64,000 bases of DNA from Streptomyces sp. NBC_01669 (GTDB lineage Bacteria > Actinomycetota > Actinomycetes > Streptomycetales > Streptomycetaceae): assembly GCF_026339735.1 (NCBI RefSeq), contig NZ_JAPEQG010000001.1, positions 6,594,501 through 6,658,500 on the forward strand. Direction: 5' to 3'. The number at the start of each line of letters is the position of its first letter. The stretch's first letter is position 1. Shown here piece by piece: positions 25,010 through 32,241 of this stretch. The notes below the pieces were generated by a model that had not been told where the DNA came from, made no database searches, and was given only the letters and a program-made list of their open reading frames with translations. Both the position numbers and the translations under genes were made by a program.

Positions 25010-25753
25010 TTGATCTACGGCGCGATGAAGTTCTCCATCGGCGGGTCATTGAAGCTCGCCTTCAGGCCGTGGGTGGAGGGCCTGGAGAACATCCCCGCTC
25101 AGGGGCCGGCGATCCTCGCGAGCAACCATCTCTCGTTCTCCGACTCCTTCTTCCTGCCGGCCGTGCTGGACCGCAAGGTCACCTTCATCGCCAAGTCCGA
25201 GTACTTCACCGCGCCCGGCGTGAAGGGCAAGCTGACCGCCGCCTTCTTCAAGGGCGTCGGCCAGCTCCCGGTGGACCGGTCCGGTGCCCGCGGTGCCGGT
25301 GAGGCGGCGATCAAGGCCGGCATCGAGGTCATCGAGAGCGGCGGGCTCTTCGGGATCTACCCGGAGGGCACCCGGTCGCCCGACGGCCGCCTCTACCGCG
25401 GCAAGCCCGGGGGTCTGGCCCGGGTGGCGCTTGCCACCGGAGCACCCGTCATCCCCGTGGCGATGATCGACACGGAGAAGATCCAGCCGCCCGGTCAGGT
25501 GATCCCCAAGCTGATGCGCCCGGGCATCAGGATCGGCAAGCCGCTCGACTTCAGCCGCTACCACGGCATGGAGGGCGACCGCTTCATTCTCCGCTCGGTC
25601 ACCGACGAGGTGATGTACGAGATCATGAAGCTCTCCGGGCAGGAATACGTCGACATCTACGCGACCGCGGCCAAGCGCCAGATCGCGGACGAGGCGAAGC
25701 GCCGCGCGGAGGAAGAGAAGCACGCGGGCAGAAAACCCGGCACGCAGGGGTGA
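25010..25753 (+). CDS. plsC: 1-acylglycerol-3-phosphate acyltransferase (PlsC family)
   Basis: The 247-residue membrane-associated enzyme makes phosphatidic acid. H40-LSFS-D45 is the HX4D catalytic motif; FIAKSEYF and YPEGTRS (E119) are the acceptor and phosphate-binding blocks. The start is TTG 25010 behind GGAGG. The C-terminal 30 residues are a charged helix (IADEAKRRAEEEKHAGRK). The sensor kinase macS follows after about 50 bases. The exact acyl acceptor is not certain because several paralogues usually exist. Confidence 0.88.
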   Translation: MIYGAMKFSIGGSLKLAFRPWVEGLENIPAQGPAILASNHLSFSDSFFLPAVLDRKVTFIAKSEYFTAPGVKGKLTAAFFKGVGQLPVDRSGARGAGEAAIKAGIEVIESGGLFGIYPEGTRSPDGRLYRGKPGGLARVALATGAPVIPVAMIDTEKIQPPGQVIPKLMRPGIRIGKPLDFSRYHGMEGDRFILRSVTDEVMYEIMKLSGQEYVDIYATAAKRQIADEAKRRAEEEKHAGRKPGTQG

Positions 25754-25804
25754 CGGAACAGCCGGCGCGTCACCGCGTCGGTGTCCGTCCGGGGGGTGGG
25801 GGAC

Positions 25805-27040
25805 ATGGCCAAGCGCGAGCGGGTCGTACGGATGTCGGTCGAACAGCCGCTGTGGCGCGCGCTGACCGCGTACCGGCTTCTGACGATGGTCTACGCGATC
25901 CTGCTGGCCACGTTCGGCTGGGAGAAGAAGTACGAGCGGCCCTGGGTGGCTGTCACCTTCCTGGCCGTCATGGCCGTCTGGACGCTCGCCACCCTCCCGA
26001 AGGTCGCGAACGCCGCGAGCTGCACCAAGCGGTTCCTCGGCGCCGACCTCGTCGTCGCCCTCGTCGGCATCCTCCTCACCCCGCTCGCCGACTTCGACGC
26101 CCAGCACTTCGACGGCCCGACCCTGCCGTCCATCTGGACCGCGGGCTCCGTCCTGGCGTTCGCGATCAAGGGCGGCTGGCGGTGGGCGGCGCTGGCCTCC
26201 ACCTTCGTCGCCGTCGCCAACATCATCGAGCGCGGCGAACCCAGCCGCGACACCTTCCACAACGTGCTGCTGGTCTGGGTCGCCTCCATCGCCATCGGGT
26301 ACGTCGTCGAGGTCGCCCGCGCCAGTGAGCGCACCCTCGCCCGCGCCCTGGAGATCGAGGCGGCGACCCGGGAGAGGGAGCGGCTGGCCCGCGACATCCA
26401 CGACAGCGTGCTCCAGGTCCTCGCCATGGTGCAGCGCCGCGGCACGGCACTGGGTGGCGAGGCCGCCGAGCTGGGCCGGATGGCAGGGGAGCAGGAAGTC
26501 GCTCTGCGCACCCTGGTCTCCAGCGGTCTGGTGCCCACCACCCGGGTCTCCGAGGACATCTCCGAGGGCGCGGTGGTCCGTACGGTCGAGGTCGACGACC
26601 GGGAGGACGGCCCGTCCGGTCCGGCCGACTGCGATCTGCGCGCCCTGCTGGCCCCGCACGCCGGCTCCCGGGTCAGCTTCGCGGAGCCCGGTGCTCCGGT
26701 TCTGCTCGCCCCGGCGGCGGCGAAGGAACTCGCGGCCGCTGTCAGTGCCGCCCTGGACAATGTCAGGGTGCACGCCGGCCAGGACGCCCAGGCGTGGATA
26801 CTCGTCGAGGACTGGCCGGACGAGGTGATCGTCACGGTGCGGGACGACGGCCCCGGCATCCCGGAGGGGCGGCTGGTCCAGGCCGAGGGGGAAGGCCGGA
26901 TGGGGGTCGCCCTGTCGATCCGGGGGCGGCTGCGCGACCTGGGCGGCACAGCAGAGTTGATTTCGGTGCCCGGCCAGGGCACCGAGGTCGAGTTGAAGGT
27001 TCCGAAGGTTTCACGGGGGAAGGCAGGATCCGGCCGATGA
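25805..27040 (+). CDS. macS: Sensor histidine kinase MacS
   Basis: The 411-residue membrane kinase has four or more hydrophobic segments in its first 170 residues, then a HisKA_3 domain with H199 in ARDIHDSV, and an HATPase domain (SAALDNVRVHAG, RDDGPGIPEG, GMGVALSIRGRL-like G box). Sequence and position beside pfkA match MacS of the S. coelicolor MacRS system, which affects morphology and actinorhodin. ATG 25805 follows a G-rich tract; GTG 25781 is an alternative. It overlaps macR by ATGA. Confidence 0.85.
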   Translation: MAKRERVVRMSVEQPLWRALTAYRLLTMVYAILLATFGWEKKYERPWVAVTFLAVMAVWTLATLPKVANAASCTKRFLGADLVVALVGILLTPLADFDAQHFDGPTLPSIWTAGSVLAFAIKGGWRWAALASTFVAVANIIERGEPSRDTFHNVLLVWVASIAIGYVVEVARASERTLARALEIEAATRERERLARDIHDSVLQVLAMVQRRGTALGGEAAELGRMAGEQEVALRTLVSSGLVPTTRVSEDISEGAVVRTVEVDDREDGPSGPADCDLRALLAPHAGSRVSFAEPGAPVLLAPAAAKELAAAVSAALDNVRVHAGQDAQAWILVEDWPDEVIVTVRDDGPGIPEGRLVQAEGEGRMGVALSIRGRLRDLGGTAELISVPGQGTEVELKVPKVSRGKAGSGR

Positions 27041-27747
27041 GTACGGAGAACACCGCGAGCGCCGAGAGCGCGCAGGACGCCGAGCAGCGGACCATCAGGG
27101 TGATGGTCGTCGACGACCATCCGATGTGGCGCGACGCCGTCGCCCGTGACCTCGCCGAGTCCGGCTTCGACGTGGTGGCGACCGCGGGTGACGGACCGCA
27201 GGCCGTGCGCCGGGCGAGGGCCGTCACCCCCGACGTCCTGGTCCTCGACCTGAACCTGCCGGGGATGCCCGGCGTCGAGGTCTGCAAGGAACTCGTCGGC
27301 TCCCACCCGGGCCTGCGGGTCCTGGTGCTCTCGGCGAGCGGTGAGCACGCCGACGTACTGGAAGCGGTGAAGTCCGGCGCCACCGGCTATCTGCTCAAGT
27401 CGGCCAGTACGCAGGAGTTGACCGAGGCCGTGCGGAGCACCGCCGTCGGCGACCCGGTCTTCACCCCGGGCCTCGCCGGACTGGTGCTCGGCGAGTACCG
27501 CAGGCTGGCATCCGAGCCCGCGCCCGTCGCGCCGGACGAGCCGAAGGCGCCGCAGTTGACGGACCGGGAGACCGAGGTGCTGCGGCTGGTCGCCAAGGGA
27601 CTCTCGTACAAGCAGATCGCCGAGCGGCTGGTCATCTCGCACCGCACCGTCCAGAACCATGTCCAGAACACCCTGGGCAAGCTCCAGTTGCACAACCGGG
27701 TGGAGCTCGTGCGGTATGCGATCGAGCGCGGCCTCGACGACGCGTGA
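27037..27747 (+). CDS. macR: LuxR-type response regulator MacR
   Basis: This 236-residue protein pairs a receiver domain (D26, D27, phosphoacceptor D71 in VLDLNLPGM, K in LLKSAS) with a C-terminal LuxR helix-turn-helix (LTDRETEVLRLVAKG, ISHRTVQNHVQNTLGKL). Its ATG lies within the macS stop (ATGA 27037-27040), so the pair is translationally coupled. By homology to MacR it should control membrane and secreted protein genes. The N-terminal 18 residues are an unstructured acidic extension. Confidence 0.88.
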   Translation: MSTENTASAESAQDAEQRTIRVMVVDDHPMWRDAVARDLAESGFDVVATAGDGPQAVRRARAVTPDVLVLDLNLPGMPGVEVCKELVGSHPGLRVLVLSASGEHADVLEAVKSGATGYLLKSASTQELTEAVRSTAVGDPVFTPGLAGLVLGEYRRLASEPAPVAPDEPKAPQLTDRETEVLRLVAKGLSYKQIAERLVISHRTVQNHVQNTLGKLQLHNRVELVRYAIERGLDDA

Positions 27748-27899
27748 GCTCAACGGTGTCCGATCTCAACGGCGTGAACGACGGCTGTGATCAACTGCGC
27801 CTTGTTGCAGGGGAATTGACCATCCGACCCATCCCGGAGTGACCTGGATCACCATTAGCGTGGTCGCCAGCGAGCTCACTTCGGCGAAGGGATGCTTCC

Positions 27900-28928
27900 A
27901 TGCGGGTCGGAGTACTGACCGGGGGCGGCGACTGCCCCGGACTCAACGCGGTCATCCGCGCCATCGTCCGCAAGGGCGTGCAGGAGTACGGCTACGACTT
28001 CATCGGCTTCCGGGACGGCTGGCGCGGCCCGCTGGAGGGCGAGACCGTTCCGCTCTCCATTCCGGCGGTGCGCGGCATCCTGCCGCGCGGCGGCACGATC
28101 CTGGGTTCCTCGCGGACCAACCCCCTCGCCGCCGAGCACGGCGTCCGCCGGATCAAGGACAACCTCGCCAAGTACGAGGTCGACGCGCTCGTCACCATCG
28201 GCGGCGAGGACACCCTCGGTGTGGCGGCGACCCTGTCCGACGAGTACGGCATCCCATGCGTCGGCGTGCCCAAGACCATCGACAACGACCTCTCTGCCAC
28301 CGACTACACCTTCGGCTTCGACACGGCGGTCGGCATCGCCACCGAGGCCATCGACCGGCTGCACACCACCGCCGAATCCCATATGCGGGTCCTCGTCGTC
28401 GAGGTGATGGGCCGCCACGCGGGCTGGATCGCGCTCCATTCCGGGCTGGCCGGCGGTGCGAACGTCATCCTCATCCCGGAGCAGCGCTTCGACATCGACC
28501 AGGTCTGCGCCTGGGTCACCTCCCGCTTCAGAGCCAGCTATGCGCCGATCGTCGTGGTCGCCGAGGGCGCCATGCCCGCCGAGGGGGAGATGATCCTCAA
28601 GGACGAATCGCACGACTCCTTCGGTCATGTCCGGCTCTCCGGGGTCGGCGAATGGCTGGCCAAGGAGATCGAGCGGCGGACCGGGAAGGAGGCCAGGACC
28701 ACGGTCCTGGGCCATGTCCAGCGCGGCGGCACGCCCAGCGCCTTCGACCGGTGGCTGGCCACCCGCTTCGGGCTGCACGCCATCGAAGCCGTCCGGGACG
28801 GCGACTACGGCGTGATGGTCGCCCTACGCGGCACGGACATCGTGCGGGTGCCGATCGCCGATGCGACCGCCCGGCTCAAGACGGTCGATCCGGCGCTCTA
28901 CGCGGAGGTCGGCGTCTTCTTCGGCTGA
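27900..28928 (+). CDS. pfkA: 6-phosphofructokinase, group III type
   Basis: The 342-residue enzyme has GGGDCPGLNAVIR, GGEDTLG (101-107) and PKTIDND (124-130). At the two sites that distinguish phosphate donors it has D104 and K125, the combination linked to pyrophosphate use in PPi-PFKs, while ATP enzymes have Gly in the first. S. coelicolor carries an orthologue here (SCO2119, from memory). The donor thus needs an assay. GAAGGGA precedes ATG 27900. TAGCGT (27856-27861) is a possible -10 box. Confidence 0.9.
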   Translation: MRVGVLTGGGDCPGLNAVIRAIVRKGVQEYGYDFIGFRDGWRGPLEGETVPLSIPAVRGILPRGGTILGSSRTNPLAAEHGVRRIKDNLAKYEVDALVTIGGEDTLGVAATLSDEYGIPCVGVPKTIDNDLSATDYTFGFDTAVGIATEAIDRLHTTAESHMRVLVVEVMGRHAGWIALHSGLAGGANVILIPEQRFDIDQVCAWVTSRFRASYAPIVVVAEGAMPAEGEMILKDESHDSFGHVRLSGVGEWLAKEIERRTGKEARTTVLGHVQRGGTPSAFDRWLATRFGLHAIEAVRDGDYGVMVALRGTDIVRVPIADATARLKTVDPALYAEVGVFFG

Positions 28929-28951
28929 CTGCGAGCGGCGCACCAGGGATA

Positions 28952-28981
28952 CGGGCCGTATATTCGCGGCTATCCGGCCCG
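28952..28981. repeat. Inverted repeat in the leader of the 2-hydroxyacid dehydrogenase
   Basis: CGGGCCG (28952-28958) and CGGCCCG (28975-28981) form a 7-bp dyad around a 16-nt AT-richer centre that contains TATATT, a possible -10 box. It could end pfkA transcripts or regulate the next gene. Confidence 0.4.
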
Positions 28982-29005
28982 TCATTCTGCTTGTCTGGAG
29001 AAATC

Positions 29006-30058
29006 GTGGAAATCCTGGCATTCGGTGTGCAGTCCGACGAGAAGCCGCTGATCGAGAAGGCCTTCGCCGGACAGCACGAGGTCCGCTGCCTGGACGTATT
29101 CCTCAACAAGGACACCGCACCCATCGCGGCGGGCTACGAGATCATCTCCACCAGTGTCAACGCCGACCTGGGCAGCGGCGTTCTGCAGACGCTCGCCGCG
29201 GGAGGCACGCAGATGATCGCCCAGCGCTCCACGGGCTTCAACAACATCGACCTCGATGTCGCCGAACGTCTCGCCCTGCGGGTCGCCCGGGTCTCGTACT
29301 ACTCGCCGTACTCGGTCGCCGAATTCGCCTGGACGCTCGCCATGGCGGTCAACCGCCGCATCATCCGCGCCGCGAGCCGCACCCGCGACTTCGACTTCCG
29401 GCTCGACGGTCTCCTCGGCCGGGACATGCGCGGCCGCACGGTCGGCGTGATCGGCACGGGCAAGATCGGCGAGGCCTTCACCCGTATCGCCCATGGCTTC
29501 GGGATGAAGCTGCTCGGCTGGGACGTGGCCGAGAACCCCGCCTGCACCGAACTCGGCATGACCTACGTCGAGAAGGAACAGCTCCTCGCCGAGTCCGACC
29601 TGATCAGCCTCCATGTCCCGCTGCTGCCGGCGACCCATCACATCATCGGCGAGGACGCCCTGGCCGCGATGAAGGACGACGCGATCCTGATCAACTCCAG
29701 CCGTGGCGGACTGGTGGACACCTCGGCCCTGGTCACCGCATTGCGGGCGGGCCGCTTCACCGGTGTCGGACTCGATGTGTACGAGGCGGAGGCCGGGCTC
29801 TTCTTCCTCGACAAGTCCCTGGAGGTCGTCGACGACGACACCCTGGCCCGGCTCGTCACCTTCCCGAACGTCATCGTCACCTCGCACCAGGCGTACTACA
29901 CGGAGGACGCGGTGGCGCAGATCATCGACGCCACCGTGCAGAACGTCGCCGACTACCTGGCCCGCCGCCGCAGCGACAACGTCCTCGTCCCCAGACCTCC
30001 CCAGGACCAGGGCCATTCCTTCGGATCAGCCCGGCCCGATCCGAAGGAAAGGCCCTGA
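29006..30058 (+). CDS. D-2-hydroxyacid dehydrogenase (D-lactate dehydrogenase-like)
   Basis: The 350-residue NAD enzyme has GTGKIGEAF for the dinucleotide and the catalytic Arg (NSSRGG), Glu (DVYEAEAG) and His (TSHQAYYTEDA), the arrangement of LdhA-type D-lactate dehydrogenases. It would interconvert pyruvate and D-lactate, fitting its place after phosphofructokinase. GGAG (28997-29000) supports GTG 29006. Unusually, the last 16 codons (from about 30009) form a strong hairpin, so terminator and coding end coincide. Confidence 0.86.
   Translation: MEILAFGVQSDEKPLIEKAFAGQHEVRCLDVFLNKDTAPIAAGYEIISTSVNADLGSGVLQTLAAGGTQMIAQRSTGFNNIDLDVAERLALRVARVSYYSPYSVAEFAWTLAMAVNRRIIRAASRTRDFDFRLDGLLGRDMRGRTVGVIGTGKIGEAFTRIAHGFGMKLLGWDVAENPACTELGMTYVEKEQLLAESDLISLHVPLLPATHHIIGEDALAAMKDDAILINSSRGGLVDTSALVTALRAGRFTGVGLDVYEAEAGLFFLDKSLEVVDDDTLARLVTFPNVIVTSHQAYYTEDAVAQIIDATVQNVADYLARRRSDNVLVPRPPQDQGHSFGSARPDPKERP
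30009..30056 (+). terminator. Terminator embedded in the end of the dehydrogenase gene
   Basis: TTCCTTCGGATC (30016-30027) pairs with 30038-30049, and AGGGCC (30009-30014) with GGCCCT (30051-30056), giving an 18-bp stem with one A-A mismatch and a 10-nt loop. The final T belongs to the TGA stop. Confidence 0.75.
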
Positions 30059-30107
30059 GGCCCCGGACCGCCTCGGCGGAATCCGGAGCCCCCGTCCGCG
30101 TCCGCGG

Positions 30108-31994
30108 TCAGCCGGGCACGGGCAGCCCCGCCAGCAGCTCGGCGACGATCGACGCGCCGCGCAGCGTCAGCACCGACTCCGGGTGGAACTGCACCGACGC
30201 GAACCCGCCCCCGCGCAGCGCGTGCAGCTCCCCGGTGGCCGCGTCCCGGCTCACCTCGATGGAGTGCGCGGCCAGCTCGGTGACCGTCTCGTCGTCGCAG
30301 CGTGCGGTGAAGCTGTTGTAGAAACCGACCGTCTCCGGGCGCCCGAACAGCTCGATCCTGGTCTGCGCGCCCTGGTACGGCACGGTCTTGCGGACGATTT
30401 CCAGACCCAGCTCCGCCGCGATCAGTTCATGGCCCAGACACACCCCCAGCAGCCCGTGCCGGTGCTCCCGCACCAGCTCCGCGGCGAACTCGCGCAGCAG
30501 CCGCATCTTCGGATCGCCGGTGTCGGCCGGATCCCCGGGCCCGGGGCCCAGCACGACCGGGCCCGTGTGCGCCCGTACGGTTTCGCGCAGCCCCGGCTCG
30601 TCGTAGCGGTGCACCGACACCTCAAGACCCGAGGCGCGCAGCAGATGCGCCAGCATCGCGGTGAAGGTGTCCTCCCCGTCGATCACCAGCGCATGGCCGG
30701 AGAGCTCCTGCGTGCGCTCCTGCATCCGCAGCCAGAACGGCGCGAGCCCGTCCCGCCGGGCGTCCAGGGCGGCCCGCACCCGGGGGTCGCCGGCCAGTTG
30801 CGGACGCGCCTCCTTTGCCCGAGGCCGTCCCGGCCGCACGCCCAGTGCGGTCAGTACCCCCGCCGCCTTCGCGTGGGTCTCGGCGACCTCGCTGTCCGGA
30901 TCGGAGTGGCGTACGAGCGTTGCCCCGACCGGCACCCGCAGCCGCCCGCCGGCCGCGATGTCGGCGGTCCGGATCAGGATCGGCGAGTCCAGGGTCTGTG
31001 CCCCGCCCGGCTCCTGCCGCAACAGGGCCAGCGCGCCCGCGTAGTAGCCGCGGCCGCAGGGCTCGTACCGCTCGATCACCCGGCACGCGTTCTGCACGGG
31101 CGAGCCGGTGACGGTCGCGGCGAACATGGTCTCCTTCAGCACCTCCCGCACATCCAGCGAGGAGCGCCCGCGCAGCTCGTACTCGGTGTGCGCGAGATGC
31201 GCCATCTCCTTGAGCCGCGGCCCGATCACCACGCCGCCCATGTCGCCGACGGTGCACATCATCTTCAGTTCCTCGTCGACCACCATGGAGAGCTCCTCGG
31301 TCTCCTTGCGGTCGCCGAGGAAGGTCAGCAGGCTCTCGGCGGTCGGTCCTTCGGCGGGGTAGCGGTACGTTCCGCTGATCGGGTTCATCACGACCGTCCC
31401 GCCGGACATCCGCACATGCACCTCCGGGCTGGCGCCGACCAGCGTCCTCTCCCCGGTGTGCACGACGAACGTCCAGTACGCACCCCGCTCACCGGCCAGC
31501 AGCCGACGGAACAGGGCCAGCGCGTCGGTCCGCCCGAACCCCGGGATGTCACCCTGGAAGGTCCGCCGGATGACGAAGTTCGCGCCCTCGCCCTGCCCGA
31601 TCTCGTCCTCGACGACCCGTCGGACGATGCCGGCGTACTCCTCGTCGGGGACGTCGAAGGCGCCACCCTCGACCCGTACGTCATGGGTGGGCAGCTCGGC
31701 GAGCACCTCGTCCAGCGGAAGCTCGTACGTCTCGTCCGCGACCATCACGGACAACGGCGTCCCGTCGTCGCGTACGTCGAATCCGCGCTCGGCGATCTGC
31801 CGGAACGGCACCAGGGCGAGCGAGGGCTGCGGTCCGACCGGGAGACCGGCGAGCCGGTCCGCCTCCCGGACCCGGCCGATCAGCACCTCGACGATGTCGT
31901 GGTCGTGACCGGGGGTGCGCCTGCGCAGCAGCGCGAACGGCGGGCAGTCGTCCCGGACCAGCCGGGCGAGGACGGATGCGGTGCGATGAGGCAT
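30108..31994 (-). CDS. trpEG: Fused anthranilate synthase (TrpE-TrpG)
   Basis: The 628-residue protein joins a chorismate-binding TrpE part (first 400 or so residues, with FHVRT-like IRMSGGTVVMNPISGTYR and GSPVQNACR) to a glutamine amidotransferase with Cys in GVCLGHELIA and His in HPESVL. It converts chorismate to anthranilate using glutamine. ATG 31994 follows AAGGAA. A leader peptide with three tandem Trp codons and a terminator precede it, so expression should rise when charged tRNA-Trp is scarce. The fused form resembles PhzE, but the attenuator argues for tryptophan supply. Confidence 0.92.
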   Translation of the reverse strand: MPHRTASVLARLVRDDCPPFALLRRRTPGHDHDIVEVLIGRVREADRLAGLPVGPQPSLALVPFRQIAERGFDVRDDGTPLSVMVADETYELPLDEVLAELPTHDVRVEGGAFDVPDEEYAGIVRRVVEDEIGQGEGANFVIRRTFQGDIPGFGRTDALALFRRLLAGERGAYWTFVVHTGERTLVGASPEVHVRMSGGTVVMNPISGTYRYPAEGPTAESLLTFLGDRKETEELSMVVDEELKMMCTVGDMGGVVIGPRLKEMAHLAHTEYELRGRSSLDVREVLKETMFAATVTGSPVQNACRVIERYEPCGRGYYAGALALLRQEPGGAQTLDSPILIRTADIAAGGRLRVPVGATLVRHSDPDSEVAETHAKAAGVLTALGVRPGRPRAKEARPQLAGDPRVRAALDARRDGLAPFWLRMQERTQELSGHALVIDGEDTFTAMLAHLLRASGLEVSVHRYDEPGLRETVRAHTGPVVLGPGPGDPADTGDPKMRLLREFAAELVREHRHGLLGVCLGHELIAAELGLEIVRKTVPYQGAQTRIELFGRPETVGFYNSFTARCDDETVTELAAHSIEVSRDAATGELHALRGGGFASVQFHPESVLTLRGASIVAELLAGLPVPG

Positions 31995-32040
31995 GGGGTG
32001 GTGTTCCTTCCGGATGGAGGAACGGCCCCGAAACGCAGAG

Positions 32041-32063
32041 AAGGCCGCCCCTCGGGCGGCCTT
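32041..32063 (-). terminator. trp attenuator terminator
   Basis: AAGGCCGCCC and GGGCGGCCTT make a perfect 10-bp stem with a 3-nt loop. It lies 26-48 bases downstream of the leader peptide stop and about 47 bases before trpEG on this strand, the expected attenuation position. Confidence 0.8.
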
Positions 32064-32088
32064 CGCGTGGTCTGTCGCGCGCGATGAA

Positions 32089-32145
32089 TCAGTGGGCCGC
32101 CGGATGAGCGGTCCACCACCAGTTCTGGTGCGTCTGCGCGAACAT
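32089..32145 (-). CDS. trpL: trp leader peptide with three consecutive Trp codons
   Basis: The 18-residue peptide MFAQTHQNWWWTAHPAAH has three adjacent TGG codons (residues 9-11). Ribosome stalling there would prevent formation of the downstream terminator. A similar attenuator was described for a Streptomyces venezuelae anthranilate synthase gene. TAGGGT ends 6 bases before the ATG and no ribosome binding site exists, so the leader is probably translated from a leaderless transcript. Confidence 0.88.
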   Translation of the reverse strand: MFAQTHQNWWWTAHPAAH

Positions 32146-32151
32146 GTCCGA

Positions 32152-32157
32152 ACCCTA
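32152..32157 (-). promoter_or_regulatory. -10 box of the trpL-trpEG promoter
   Basis: On the reverse strand TAGGGT (32157 to 32152) lies 6 bases before the trpL ATG. There is no recognisable -35; the dyad at 32187-32199 is 36 bases away. Confidence 0.6.
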
Positions 32158-32186
32158 TCGGACGCCCGGTCCATCCGAGCGCGCGT

Positions 32187-32199
32187 CTCAACTATTGAG
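32187..32199. promoter_or_regulatory. Dyad centred between the divergent trpL and aroH promoters
   Basis: CTCAA-CTA-TTGAG is a perfect 5-bp dyad centred on 32193. It is 36 bases from the near edge of the -10 box of each divergent gene (32157 and 32229) and 48-49 bases from each start codon. The symmetry suggests one dimeric protein acting on both tryptophan/aromatic promoters, neither of which has a -35 element. Confidence 0.5.
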
Positions 32200-32228
32200 C
32201 GTACGGATGGACGCCCCCCTGGACCCCG

Positions 32229-32234
32229 TAATGT
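32229..32234 (+). promoter_or_regulatory. -10 box of aroH
   Basis: TAATGT lies exactly 7 bases before GTG 32242; with no ribosome binding site this predicts a leaderless aroH mRNA. Confidence 0.6.
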
Positions 32235-32241
32235 TGTGGTT

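Noticed and set aside
28928..29006. Rex (NADH-sensing) operator before the D-lactate dehydrogenase-like gene
   Set aside because: No TTGTGAA-N-TTCACAA-like dyad is there; the inverted repeat found is GC-rich and unlike Rex sites.
30108..31994. PhzE-type phenazine enzyme instead of tryptophan anthranilate synthase
   Set aside because: The TrpE-TrpG fusion looks like PhzE in layout, but the three-Trp-codon attenuator, divergent aroH and absence of phenazine genes support tryptophan synthesis.
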